Shown piece by piece: positions 27,858-37,044 of a DNA stretch of 51,797 nucleotides; within the stretch, counting starts at the first letter, position 1, and each line of letters starts with the position of its first letter. The DNA comes from Bacteroidota bacterium. GTDB taxonomy: Bacteria > Bacteroidota > Bacteroidia > Sphingobacteriales > Sphingobacteriaceae. The stretch covers positions 1-51,797 of the forward strand of contig JABDFM010000019.1 of NCBI GenBank assembly GCA_013286565.1, in the 5' to 3' direction. Position numbers and translations under genes: made by a program. The notes below the pieces were generated by a model. It had not been told where the DNA came from and made no database searches. It saw nothing but the letters and a program-made list of their open reading frames with translations.

Positions 27858-29741
27858 TTAGTTTATAAAATAATTCTGATACCATTTCTGAAAAACGAAC
27901 AATATCCACAGTTCGCCTTTACGATTTTTGATGCCTGAAAAATGCTCATTAAGCAGTGTTTCTATGTACTTATAATTGAATAACCCTTGTTTTTGTATTA
28001 CATCTTCATTTAACATGCTTAGAAGTGTGTCTTTTAGGGCTCCTCTAAACCAAATATCTAATGGCACTTCAAAACCCTTTTTTGCTCCCTTCAACGATTC
28101 TTCTGGTATGATATCGCTAAATGTATCTTTCAATATCATTTTAAGATTCTTTTTATGAATTTTGTACTTACTGGGAATACGGGCCGCTAATTCAATAACA
28201 TTTTTATCTAGTAAAGGAACCCGGGTTTCAACAGAATTAAGCATACTCATTCTATCTACTTTTGTAAGCATATCCCCTTCAAGAACGATGTGTAAATCTG
28301 TATATAATGTTTGAGATAACTCGTCTGTTACTCCACCGTAATATTTATAGTACTCCTCTATAAAATCTAAACTATCGTTCAAAATAAAGCTTGGGGTTAA
28401 TAACTGTTGAAGTTCAGCATCCTTAAAACCAAGGCACATTAATTCTTTTCTTTTTCCAAACAACTCTTTGTTGGTTGATTGAATCACTTTTCGAACTTTC
28501 CGACTGAAGGAGCCTTTATCCGGGAGTTTATAAATGAGTCCTTCAAAAAGCGATCTTAAAAAAGGTGGAATGTTTTCATATATACCTGAGTAATAATCTA
28601 TAAGATACTTGCTATAACCAGCAAAAAGCTCATCACCAGCATCCCCGGTCAACACTACTTTTACAGATTTACGGGCCAGTTTTGAAACAAAATAGGTTGG
28701 TATTGCTGAACTATCCGCAAATGGTTCATCAAAATCACTTACTATTGAATCTATTTCTTTTAGTACGCGGTCATAGTCCAGGATAAATGTATGATGGTTA
28801 GTGTTCCATTTTTTTGCAACAATACTTGCCAATCCACTCTCATCAAATTCCTTATTTTTAAACCCTATAGTAAAGGTGTTGATCGGAACTGCTGATATAT
28901 CTGACATGATACCAACAATAATTGATGAATCAATGCCTCCACTTAAAAATGCACCAATAGGCACATCGCTTACCATAGAGTTTTCGACAGCATTATATAT
29001 TGTTTGGCGCAGTTCCTTTTTACATTTATCATAGTCGTTAATAAGATTGCTTCTATCGTATTTAACATCCCAGTATTTTTCGATCTGTATTTTACCTTCC
29101 TTATCAATTATGATATAGTGAGCAGGTAATAGTTTATATACATCCTCAAAAATTGTTAAAGGTGCGGGTATGTAAGTTAATTGCAAATATTGCGATAATG
29201 CTTTCCGGGAAATTTTTTTAGCTACTGAGCCTGTAGCTAAAAGGCTTTTTAATTCTGATGCGAATGCAAAATGATCCTTTTGATTTATGTAATATAATGG
29301 TTTTTCTCCGGCTCTGTCACGAGCTATAAATGTTTCTCCACTTATTATGTCATAAATTGCAAAGCAAAACATACCGATTAAGTGATTAGGGCAATCTTTC
29401 CCATATTCTTCATATGCCAGAAGCACAACCTCAGTATCGGTATCGGTATGAAACTTGTAATTTTTTCTCTTTAACTCCTCTTTTATTTTTTTATAGTTAT
29501 AAATCTCCCCATTGAAAACAATAAGCTTGGTTTTATTTTCATTAAATATAGGTTGATTTCCAGTTTTTAGATCAATTATAGACAGCCTGGTCATGCCAAA
29601 CGCTGCATTTTGAGAAACGTATTTACCACTATCATCCGGACCCCGATGAATGATCTTTTGATTCATTAAATCTATTTTCAAATTAAGGTCCTGAATACTT
29701 AGCGTTTCATTATATTGGACGTAGCCGTTAATTCCGCACAT
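27858..29741 (-). CDS. asnB: AsnB-type glutamine amidotransferase (asparagine synthase family)
   Basis: This 627-residue protein has a class II glutaminase domain with nucleophile Cys2 (MCGINGY) and a C-terminal synthetase domain with PP-loop LSGGIDSSI near residue 260 and the conserved TGDAGDELFAGY. In Pseudomonas O6 (WbpS) and Francisella (WbtH) close relatives amidate GalNAcA in O-antigen. Here the gene lies 73 bases after the WbpP-like epimerase and next to the WbpO-like dehydrogenase that together make UDP-GalNAcA, so a role in forming GalNAcA amide is more likely than general asparagine synthesis. That role is inferred from context. Confidence 0.85.
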   Translation of the reverse strand: MCGINGYVQYNETLSIQDLNLKIDLMNQKIIHRGPDDSGKYVSQNAAFGMTRLSIIDLKTGNQPIFNENKTKLIVFNGEIYNYKKIKEELKRKNYKFHTDTDTEVVLLAYEEYGKDCPNHLIGMFCFAIYDIISGETFIARDRAGEKPLYYINQKDHFAFASELKSLLATGSVAKKISRKALSQYLQLTYIPAPLTIFEDVYKLLPAHYIIIDKEGKIQIEKYWDVKYDRSNLINDYDKCKKELRQTIYNAVENSMVSDVPIGAFLSGGIDSSIIVGIMSDISAVPINTFTIGFKNKEFDESGLASIVAKKWNTNHHTFILDYDRVLKEIDSIVSDFDEPFADSSAIPTYFVSKLARKSVKVVLTGDAGDELFAGYSKYLIDYYSGIYENIPPFLRSLFEGLIYKLPDKGSFSRKVRKVIQSTNKELFGKRKELMCLGFKDAELQQLLTPSFILNDSLDFIEEYYKYYGGVTDELSQTLYTDLHIVLEGDMLTKVDRMSMLNSVETRVPLLDKNVIELAARIPSKYKIHKKNLKMILKDTFSDIIPEESLKGAKKGFEVPLDIWFRGALKDTLLSMLNEDVIQKQGLFNYKYIETLLNEHFSGIKNRKGELWILFVFQKWYQNYFIN

Positions 29742-29814
29742 TTGAAATTATTTTAGTTTTTAATAGGGGTTAAATATTATTTTAGATATATAAAAATGAG
29801 CGTATCACATAAGA

Positions 29815-30837
29815 TTATAAATTTTCCCAATACCATTTTAATGCTATGTCAAGTCCTTGTTTAGTTGAGATTTTAGGATCATAACCAAATAAAGACTTTC
29901 CCTTTTCTATTGAAGCTAAAGAATGTGGTATATCGCCAGAACGATTAGCACCATGCTTAATTATCACTTTGAGAATTTCAGTGTCAAAAACTCCAAGAGC
30001 CTCTTGTAAATATCCAGTCAATTCTATTAAGCTGGTCTGCTCACCAAAAGCAACATTAAACACTTCTGCTAATGCCTTATTAGGGTTATAAGCTATACCT
30101 AATTTTTCATAATAAAGTTTTGACGATTCTTTTATTTTTGCAGTTGGAGAAGTAATTGCAACCTCATTAGCTTGTATTACATTATCAATATAAGTAAAAT
30201 CCCTGCTATAATTTCCATCTCCGTTTATCACCGGGCTTGTATGCTTCATTAATTGCCTTACAAACGTAGGTATAACAGCAGCATAGGCCCCATTAGGGTC
30301 TTGCTTTCTCCCGAATACATTAAAGTAACGCAAACCCACTGTTTCAATGCCATAGATATCAGAAAAATTCTTGGCAAATAGTTCATCAACAAATTTTGTT
30401 ATAGCATAAGGAGAAAGAGCGTTACCGATAATATGCTCGCGCTTGGGTAAATCTGGATGATCTCCATATGTAGAAGAACTGGCAGCGTAAACAAACCTCT
30501 TTACGCCCGCCTCTACAGATGCATGAAGCATTTTTACAAAACCTCCAATGTTTACATCAGTTGAAGTCATAGGATCTTTCAATGAACGCGGAACAGACCC
30601 TAATGCTGCCTGATGTAAAACATAATCGACCCCGTTAACCGCCATCCTGCAATCTTCATAATTGCGAATATCACCCTCTATAAGTTTGAACTTTGGGTTA
30701 TTAAGGAACTGATCAATATTGTGTCTGTATCCGGTAGCAAAATTATCCAGGCAAACCACTTCATTATTTTGCAATAAGAGAGCCTCACATAAGTTAGAAC
30801 CAATAAATCCGGCTCCTCCTGTAACTAAAAATTTCAT
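29815..30837 (-). CDS. wbpP: UDP-GlcNAc(A) C4 epimerase (WbpP/TviC family)
   Basis: This 340-residue extended SDR enzyme has TGGAGFIGSNL at the N-terminus, AASSSTYGDHPDLPKRE, and the catalytic SPYAITK (YxxxK). These blocks match WbpP and TviC, which interconvert UDP-GlcNAc/UDP-GalNAc or their uronic acids, rather than GalE for UDP-glucose. It starts 12 bases after the stop of the dehydrogenase gene. With that enzyme it would form UDP-GalNAcA, the activated uronic acid of the repeat unit. Confidence 0.88.
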   Translation of the reverse strand: MKFLVTGGAGFIGSNLCEALLLQNNEVVCLDNFATGYRHNIDQFLNNPKFKLIEGDIRNYEDCRMAVNGVDYVLHQAALGSVPRSLKDPMTSTDVNIGGFVKMLHASVEAGVKRFVYAASSSTYGDHPDLPKREHIIGNALSPYAITKFVDELFAKNFSDIYGIETVGLRYFNVFGRKQDPNGAYAAVIPTFVRQLMKHTSPVINGDGNYSRDFTYIDNVIQANEVAITSPTAKIKESSKLYYEKLGIAYNPNKALAEVFNVAFGEQTSLIELTGYLQEALGVFDTEILKVIIKHGANRSGDIPHSLASIEKGKSLFGYDPKISTKQGLDIALKWYWENL

Positions 30838-30849
30838 AATTGGTATAAC

Positions 30850-32196
30850 TTATAAACGTGCATCAGCCACCCCTTTAGGTAGGGTTCCCTTAACATCATA
30901 AATTACTCTATTTGTTTTGCAAAACCCGTCAAGGTCTAAATTTTTAAATTCATTATGGGCTACAGCAAGAATAATGGCATCGAAATTTTTAATGCCTTTG
31001 ATTTCATTTGTACAATTCCACCCGTATTCATGCATCACTTCTTCAGGTTTAGCCCATGGATCATATATTGTAATATTTGCCTGATAATCCTTTAAAATAT
31101 TTAAAATATCAACAACTTTCGTGTTGCGGATATCGGGACAGTTTTCTTTAAATGTTATCCCTAACACCAATATGTTTGAATTTTTAACAGGGATATCTTT
31201 TTTTACCATTAACTTAACTACTTCATGAGCAATATATTCACCCATTCCATCATTAAGTCTCCTTCCGGCAAGAATAATTTCTGGGTGGTATCCTACTTCC
31301 AGGGCTTTTTGCGCAAGGTAATAAGGATCAACCCCTATACAATGCCCTCCAACCAATCCAGGTGTAAAATGGAGGAAATTCCATTTAGTTGCAGCCGCTT
31401 TTAATACATCATTTGTATCTATATCCAAACGCTTAAAGATCTTTGATAATTCATTTACAAAGGCTATGTTAATGTCTCTTTGTGAGTTTTCAATGATCTT
31501 AGAAGCTTCGGCTACTTTAATTGACGGGGCTTTATAGGTACCGGCAACTATAATACTACGATAAAGATCGTCAACAAATTCCGCCGTTTCAGGAGTGGAG
31601 CCTGAAGTAACTTTCAAAATTTTTGTGACTGTATGCTCTTTGTCTCCCGGATTTATTCTTTCGGGAGAATAACCTGCAAAAAAATCTTTATTAAAAATAA
31701 GCCCCGAAACCTTTTCAAGTATAGGAACGCATTCATCTTCCGTTACTCCCGGATAAACGGTTGATTCATAAATTACAATATCATTCTTTTTTAGCGCCTC
31801 GCCTACTACTGTACTTGCTTTACGCAGGGGTGTTAAATCTGGCCTGTTATGTCTATCTATAGGTGTAGGTACAGTAATGATGAAAACATTTACATCTTTT
31901 AAATAGTGATTTTCATTGGTACAATACAAACCCGAAATATCCTGTTTTACCTGGTCGCTGGTAATTAATACACTTGCAAGTTTAGCGCTATCAATTTCAA
32001 GCGTCTGATCCTGCCCTGCATTCAATTCTTTAATTCTTGCAGCGTTAATGTCAAATCCAATTACCTGGTATTTTTTCCCAAATTCAACTGCCAACGGTAG
32101 TCCAACATATCCTAAACCAATTATGGCAATTTTACTACCATTAACTGATGGGCTATATACTGATATTTTTGTTTGTTCAAGATCTGTTAAAGACAT
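30850..32196 (-). CDS. tviB: UDP-N-acetyl-hexosamine 6-dehydrogenase (WbpO/TviB family)
   Basis: This 448-residue nucleotide sugar dehydrogenase has a Rossmann start [18 protein letters not shown] at residue 22, [15 protein letters not shown] near 145, and the catalytic Cys in [15 protein letters not shown] near 275. The sequence blocks match the TviB/WbpO group that oxidises C6 of UDP-GlcNAc or UDP-GalNAc in two NAD+-dependent steps. The first ~20 residues ([16 protein letters not shown]) extend past the usual start but no better ATG is evident. It follows wzc by 69 bases and leads into the WbpP-like epimerase gene. Confidence 0.9.
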   Translation of the reverse strand: MSLTDLEQTKISVYSPSVNGSKIAIIGLGYVGLPLAVEFGKKYQVIGFDINAARIKELNAGQDQTLEIDSAKLASVLITSDQVKQDISGLYCTNENHYLKDVNVFIITVPTPIDRHNRPDLTPLRKASTVVGEALKKNDIVIYESTVYPGVTEDECVPILEKVSGLIFNKDFFAGYSPERINPGDKEHTVTKILKVTSGSTPETAEFVDDLYRSIIVAGTYKAPSIKVAEASKIIENSQRDINIAFVNELSKIFKRLDIDTNDVLKAAATKWNFLHFTPGLVGGHCIGVDPYYLAQKALEVGYHPEIILAGRRLNDGMGEYIAHEVVKLMVKKDIPVKNSNILVLGITFKENCPDIRNTKVVDILNILKDYQANITIYDPWAKPEEVMHEYGWNCTNEIKGIKNFDAIILAVAHNEFKNLDLDGFCKTNRVIYDVKGTLPKGVADARL

Positions 32197-32265
32197 AGTA
32201 TTTTATAGGAGCTGATCCAATTAAATATCGAAGTATGTTTTTTATTATTTATTAGGATATTCTAT

Positions 32266-34620
32266 CTACTTTTTAAACCATTTTGACAAAGCCTTTGAGT
32301 CATTGGGTTTTTCTTCGCTATAATAACCTCCATCATAACCATAACCATAGCCATAACCGTAGCTATAACTGTAACCCTTTTGTAGGTAAATACCATTAAT
32401 GACAATATTTAAATTTTTAAATTTCTTGCTCATATAATAGTTATTTATGTTACGTACCTGGTTTTTGGCTGTATAATTATGCCTTACAATAAACATAGTA
32501 GCATCCGAATAGATTCCTAATATCTGTGCATCCGTTACTAAACCAACAGGGGGAGCATCTAATATGATATAGTCAAATTCTGTTTTTAGTTGTGTTAATA
32601 ACTCTTCTATTTTACCATTGGCAAGCAATTCAGCCGGATTAGGAGGTATTGGGCCGCTTGTTATAATATAATAATCCTTTTGCATTGGGATCTCTTTTAA
32701 AATATTATGATAAGTTGCCCTACCAATAAGGTAATTTGATAAACCCAAATCATTATTAATATCCAAACCTGTATGCAGCTTTGGCTTACGTAAATCAAGC
32801 TCCAGAATAACAACTTTTTTACCAGACATCGCTAAACTGGCTCCAAGATTTAATGAAATAAAAGATTTGCCTTCGCCACTTATGCTCGAAGTAAAAAGCA
32901 ACACCTTTGCATTCTCCTCAGAAATAATGAATTGCAGGTTAGTACGCATAGCTCTTATTTGCTCTGCAACCATTGAGCGGGGCTTAGTAGTCACAATTAA
33001 AGCATTAGACTCTTCAGACTGAGATATCTCTGCTAAAATTGGTGCTTTTGTGAACTTTTCAATATCCTGCCTGCGTGTTATTTTGAAATTTAATAGGTTT
33101 ATCAAATAAATAATAACACTTGGTAAAAGAAAACCTACCAATATAAATATTGCATAAACTATCCTTTTAACAGGTTTTACAGGATTTCTACTACTCCAGG
33201 CCATGTCAATTGTCCTACTATCAGCTACACCTGATGCAAGTTGCATGGCTGTCTCTTCCCTTTTTTGAAGCAAATAAGTAAATAAGTTATTTTTAATTTC
33301 TTGTTGCCGCATTACGTCAAGAAGACCACGCTCTACGGTAGGAACTTTTTTAACCACAGCTTCAAACTCATTACTTTTATTCTGTAATTGCTGTTTGGTT
33401 ACCAACAATCCATTTTTTAGATTTTGAACAGATGGGCCAATAGCTTGCTTCAGGGCATTAATTTGATCTGTAAGCGAGCTAACTAATGGGTTGGTCTCGG
33501 GAGCTGTTTGTAATAAACTCTGTCTTTTAAGCTCAATTTCCCCTAATTGAGAAACCAATCCTAATAATGTCGGGTCATCAATTGCAAACATTGAAGGTAA
33601 GGTTGCCGGATGATCCCCTGTCTTTTTTAAATAATCTTCCAAATTATTTAAAACACTAAGTTTAATTAAGACCTTGCTCAGGTCCGCATCATTCTCGCTT
33701 ATGTTTTTAATGAATGCTTCAGATTCTGCGCTAACATTCGTAATTTGATTGGTGGATTTATATTGTTCAACATTTTTCTCAACTGTGTTCAATTCAGCCG
33801 CCAAAACTTCGATACGATCATTAATAAATTTTAGCGTGTTTGAAGTAACTTTGTTTTTATCCTCAACAGCCGCTTTATTATATTCCAGAACAACGTTATT
33901 CAAAACATCCTTGCCTCTTTGAGGCAGAGCATCCTCAAGGGTGATAATTAAAGCAGTAGCCTGCTTACTAACCGGTTCGATCTTTAAATTTGCACTATAT
34001 AATTCAATAACATTATCAACATCATTAAACTTAACATCTAATGTCGATTTCATTGAATTATTCCATAACGAATCAGGAGTGATTTTTATAAATCCGTCTT
34101 CGGTTTTTATTGGATATTTGATATTGTATTTTTTCCCATTTACTTCCGCGTCATTTGTATCTAATAACCTAATAGCAAGGAGATTGTTGTCTGTACCGGT
34201 AGCCTTTATAAGATCAACCCTGAAGGGCAGGTTGCCGTAAACCTCGTGTTTTCTTACTCCATCAGTATTAAAATAATTCGTTTGTAACTTCAATCCTTTA
34301 ACTACTTTTTCCATGATAGTTTTTGACTTCAGTATCTGAATTTCATTGTCAATAATTTTATCAGAAGAAAACAGGTCCAAATCTTTTAGCAAATCATTTT
34401 GCCCGGTCATATTTTGCTTATTGTCTTTTATCAATAAGTCTGTTTCGATTTTATATAAGGGGGTACCTAATTTAATATAGATATATGCTAATAATGTAAA
34501 TATCAAAACAGATGAAAAAATCCATTTCCAGTGACTTAAATATCTGAATACTATGTCTCTTAAATGTGTCTCCTCATTTTCCTGGTTTATCAGGTTATCT
34601 GAATTATCATCAATAATCAT
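32266..34620 (-). CDS. wzc: Wzc, polysaccharide co-polymerase and tyrosine autokinase
   Basis: This 784-residue protein has an N-terminal Wzz domain between two membrane helices (about residues 37-55 and 485-510) with a periplasmic coiled coil, then a cytoplasmic BY-kinase domain. The kinase has Walker A SSISGEGKSF near residue 577, Walker A' VVILELDLRKPK near 600 and Walker B YIILDAPPVG near 685. The C-terminal tail holds a tyrosine cluster (about residues 750-768, YSYSYGYGYGYGY), the autophosphorylation site that controls chain length. It follows wza by 25 bases. No Wzb phosphatase gene is present in the window. Confidence 0.92.
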   Translation of the reverse strand: MIIDDNSDNLINQENEETHLRDIVFRYLSHWKWIFSSVLIFTLLAYIYIKLGTPLYKIETDLLIKDNKQNMTGQNDLLKDLDLFSSDKIIDNEIQILKSKTIMEKVVKGLKLQTNYFNTDGVRKHEVYGNLPFRVDLIKATGTDNNLLAIRLLDTNDAEVNGKKYNIKYPIKTEDGFIKITPDSLWNNSMKSTLDVKFNDVDNVIELYSANLKIEPVSKQATALIITLEDALPQRGKDVLNNVVLEYNKAAVEDKNKVTSNTLKFINDRIEVLAAELNTVEKNVEQYKSTNQITNVSAESEAFIKNISENDADLSKVLIKLSVLNNLEDYLKKTGDHPATLPSMFAIDDPTLLGLVSQLGEIELKRQSLLQTAPETNPLVSSLTDQINALKQAIGPSVQNLKNGLLVTKQQLQNKSNEFEAVVKKVPTVERGLLDVMRQQEIKNNLFTYLLQKREETAMQLASGVADSRTIDMAWSSRNPVKPVKRIVYAIFILVGFLLPSVIIYLINLLNFKITRRQDIEKFTKAPILAEISQSEESNALIVTTKPRSMVAEQIRAMRTNLQFIISEENAKVLLFTSSISGEGKSFISLNLGASLAMSGKKVVILELDLRKPKLHTGLDINNDLGLSNYLIGRATYHNILKEIPMQKDYYIITSGPIPPNPAELLANGKIEELLTQLKTEFDYIILDAPPVGLVTDAQILGIYSDATMFIVRHNYTAKNQVRNINNYYMSKKFKNLNIVINGIYLQKGYSYSYGYGYGYGYDGGYYSEEKPNDSKALSKWFKK

Positions 34621-34645
34621 GTGGAATCTTGGATTGAATAAAAAA

Positions 34646-35476
34646 TTAAAGTTTGTGACTGTAAGAGAAAATAATAACTACTAATGATAAAGCACTTAAC
34701 ACAATAGGCAATATCTGGTAAGTTTTATCTGTTTGAGCAATTTTTCCTTTACTAGGTTCAACATAGATCACATCATTAGCATGAAGATAATAATAGGGAG
34801 AACTATAAACATCACGTGTAGTCATATCAACCCTGCCAAATTCTTTTTTCCCATTCACATCACGGATAATTAGTACATTATCTCGCTTACCAAAAATGGT
34901 TATATCGCCTGCTAAACTTAACGCTTCGGGCAATGTGATTTTTTCGTTAGGAATTACATAAACAGATGGCTTGGCAACTTCACCCATTACAGATATTTGG
35001 TAATTCATAACCCTTACATTTACTGTAGGTTCTTTAAGGTAATGCTTTAAACGATTTTTAATCGTATCTCTAGCCTCTACTGTAGTCAGTCCGGCCAATT
35101 TAACATTGCCTACAACGGGTATTTCAATTGAACCATCTGAACTAACTAAATAATTCGGTACAGCTGATTGGGAAAGAGCCGGTGCAGGTGTTGTACCATT
35201 AGTCGTTGATGTTGCATCAGTGGTGCTTGGCGCATTAACCTGCATTGATGAATAAGGATTAAAAAAACTGCTTGCTAAAGGGTTAAGCGACCCAATAGGA
35301 ATAGCTAAGATGTCTCCGGGCTGTATTTTAAAAATATAAGGTTTTGCAACATTTATTGTATCAGATCCATTAAGGCCTTTCTGGAAATAAGCGATTTGTT
35401 TTTGATTTACACATGAAGATAAACAAAGTACAACTGTCAGATATAAAAAAATATTCTGGTAGATATTTTTTCTCAT
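34646..35476 (-). CDS. wza: Wza, polysaccharide export lipoprotein
   Basis: This 276-residue outer-envelope export protein has a lipoprotein signal with lipobox L19-S-S-C22, a Poly_export domain (FKIQPGDILAIPIGS; LVSSDGSIEIPVVGNVKLAGLT) and a SLBB domain (VMGEVAKPSVYVIPNEKIT). The C-terminus has a single hydrophobic helix (about residues 252-270), probably the membrane-spanning element. It is the first gene of the polysaccharide block and lies about 40 bases downstream of the predicted transcription start. It forms the outer channel that works with Wzc. Confidence 0.91.
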   Translation of the reverse strand: MRKNIYQNIFLYLTVVLCLSSCVNQKQIAYFQKGLNGSDTINVAKPYIFKIQPGDILAIPIGSLNPLASSFFNPYSSMQVNAPSTTDATSTTNGTTPAPALSQSAVPNYLVSSDGSIEIPVVGNVKLAGLTTVEARDTIKNRLKHYLKEPTVNVRVMNYQISVMGEVAKPSVYVIPNEKITLPEALSLAGDITIFGKRDNVLIIRDVNGKKEFGRVDMTTRDVYSSPYYYLHANDVIYVEPSKGKIAQTDKTYQILPIVLSALSLVVIIFSYSHKL

Positions 35477-35522
35477 AGGGATTTTAATTACTAATATATG
35501 TTAATCCTTCGATTTACAGGGC

Positions 35523-35551
35523 CAAAAATATGCTTTTTTCTCAATTGCAAA
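35523..35551 (-). promoter_or_regulatory. Main promoter of the polysaccharide operon
   Basis: On the minus strand TTTG (35548-35551), a 17-base spacer and TATTTTTG (35523-35530) give a full match to the Bacteroidota sigma-A pattern. The expected start is near 35516, about 40 bases before the wza ATG. No regulator-binding palindrome was recognised next to it. Confidence 0.7.
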
Positions 35552-35632
35552 GCATAGTTTTAAAAAAGCACCCTAAATACATCGTACCATAACCACTTAG
35601 GCACGGTAATTGTTTTTCAATTTTTATAACTC

Positions 35633-36034
35633 TTAATTTTCCTTATCAAAAAACCCATCTTTCATATCATCAATTTCTCTCCTATCCCTTTTAGTGGGTC
35701 GGCCAGTGCCCCTATCCCGTTTTAATATTGGCGCCTGGAACATTGATTTATATCCATGCGTTTGTTCAATAGGTGTTTCATCGGCATAAAAGTCCGCAAC
35801 AGATTTAGCATCCATTCTATTTTCGAGTAAACCGGTCACTTTGAGCACCTTACGTTCAATACCCTTTGAAACCTGGTAAGTTTCGCCAATTTTCACTTCG
35901 TGCGATGGCTTGATGTTTTGCCCGTCCAACTTTACCCTCCCCGATTTGCAGGCTTCTGTGGCCAGCGTTCGCGTTTTATAGATCCTGATCGCCCACAAAT
36001 ATTTATCTATTCTTAGTTTTTCTTTTTCAGGCAT
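35633..36034 (-). CDS. hslR: S4-domain RNA-binding protein (Hsp15-like)
   Basis: This 133-residue protein begins with an S4 RNA-binding domain (residues 5-65: LRIDKYLWAIRIYKTRTLA, then GRVKLDGQNIKPSHEVKIGE) and ends in a basic tail with RGTGRPTKRDRRE. Hsp15 binds stalled 50S subunits carrying peptidyl-tRNA and recycles them. The length and tail match HslR. It lies between the polysaccharide promoter and dapD and points away from dapD. Confidence 0.85.
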   Translation of the reverse strand: MPEKEKLRIDKYLWAIRIYKTRTLATEACKSGRVKLDGQNIKPSHEVKIGETYQVSKGIERKVLKVTGLLENRMDAKSVADFYADETPIEQTHGYKSMFQAPILKRDRGTGRPTKRDRREIDDMKDGFFDKEN

Positions 36035-36077
36035 TTTATAAAATGGTTTTACCCCCGCAATATATAATTCGGATTGC

Positions 36078-36085
36078 CAAAGTTA
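36078..36085 (-). promoter_or_regulatory. -7 promoter box for hslR
   Basis: TAACTTTG on the minus strand fits TAnnTTTG and ends 43 bases before the hslR ATG. No TTTG partner is visible at 17-21 bases. Confidence 0.4.
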
Positions 36086-36215
36086 TAAACTTCGTTAATT
36101 GTATGTTTATTATCATCTATTCCCGAAAGCACACAATTCAAAATATAATACGTTAATTATAGGTAAACAAATTCCCCTCAAAAATCCTTTAATTTGTCAA
36201 AAGTTTAATTTATCA

Positions 36216-37031
36216 ATGCAAAATCTAAAAAAGCTAATTGAAGAAGCCTGGGAAGACAGGAACCTGCTAGACAATAGCGAGTATATAACCGCCGTAGAAA
36301 CAGTTATAGCACGCCTGGACAAAGGCGAATTACGTGTTGCTGAACCGATAGGCAACCGCTGGCATACAAATGACTGGATAAAAAAAGCGGTGATATTGTA
36401 TTTCCCCATCAGGAAGATGGTGGAAATTGAGGTAGGTCCTTTTGTTTTCCACGATAAAATGAAGTTGAAAACCGATTATAAAAAAACAGGTGTTCGTGTA
36501 GTACCTCATGCTATAGCTCGTTATGGCGCGCATCTTGCTAAAGGCGTGATCTTGATGCCATCATACATCAATATCGGCGCTTATGTTGACGAAGGCACCA
36601 TGGTTGATACCTGGGCCACAGTGGGCTCATGCGCCCAGATAGGCAAACATTGCCATTTAAGCGGCGGCGTTGGCATAGGGGGCGTATTAGAGCCTGTACA
36701 GGCCGCACCGGTTATTATTGAAGATAATTGTTTTTTAGGATCAAGAGCGATAGTAGTAGAAGGTGTCCATTTAGAAAGGGAAGTAGTTTTGGGCGCTAAC
36801 GTGGTTTTAACTGCATCTACCAAAATCATAGATGTTACTAAAGCCGATCGTACAGAATATAAGGGATTTGTGCCAGAGCGGTCGGTTGTTATACCGGGCT
36901 CTTATACCAAAACATTCCCTGCGGGCGATTTCCAGGTGCCTTGTGCTTTAATTATTGGCACCAGGAAGGAATCAACCGATAAAAAAACATCGCTTAATGA
37001 TGCTTTAAGGGAAAATAACGTATCGGTGTAA
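36216..37031 (+). CDS. dapD: 2,3,4,5-tetrahydropyridine-2,6-dicarboxylate N-succinyltransferase
   Basis: This 271-residue hexapeptide-repeat enzyme of lysine and diaminopimelate biosynthesis transfers succinyl from succinyl-CoA to tetrahydrodipicolinate. The N-terminal helix LKKLIEEAWEDRNLL, the central left-handed beta-helix (YGAHLAKGVILMPSYINIG; VDTWATVGSCAQIGKHCHLS) and the C-terminal block VIPGSYTKTFPAGDF match DapD. A longer frame begins at a TTG at 36099, but the ATG at 36216 gives the standard length and N-terminus. It is followed 13 bases later by a heptosyltransferase gene. Confidence 0.93.
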   Translation: MQNLKKLIEEAWEDRNLLDNSEYITAVETVIARLDKGELRVAEPIGNRWHTNDWIKKAVILYFPIRKMVEIEVGPFVFHDKMKLKTDYKKTGVRVVPHAIARYGAHLAKGVILMPSYINIGAYVDEGTMVDTWATVGSCAQIGKHCHLSGGVGIGGVLEPVQAAPVIIEDNCFLGSRAIVVEGVHLEREVVLGANVVLTASTKIIDVTKADRTEYKGFVPERSVVIPGSYTKTFPAGDFQVPCALIIGTRKESTDKKTSLNDALRENNVSV

Positions 37032-37044
37032 TTTAGATTTGAGA

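Noticed and set aside
32333..32370. Short tandem DNA repeat as a separate element
   Set aside because: The repeated pattern encodes the Tyr-Gly tail of Wzc and is explained by that protein.
36099..36215. N-terminal extension of DapD
   Set aside because: It begins at TTG, has no similarity to DapD, and the ATG at 36216 gives the standard 271-residue protein.
37034..37041. TAGATTTG as a promoter box for the heptosyltransferase gene
   Set aside because: It fits TAnnTTTG but ends only three bases before the ATG, too close for a normal leader, and dapD is directly upstream.
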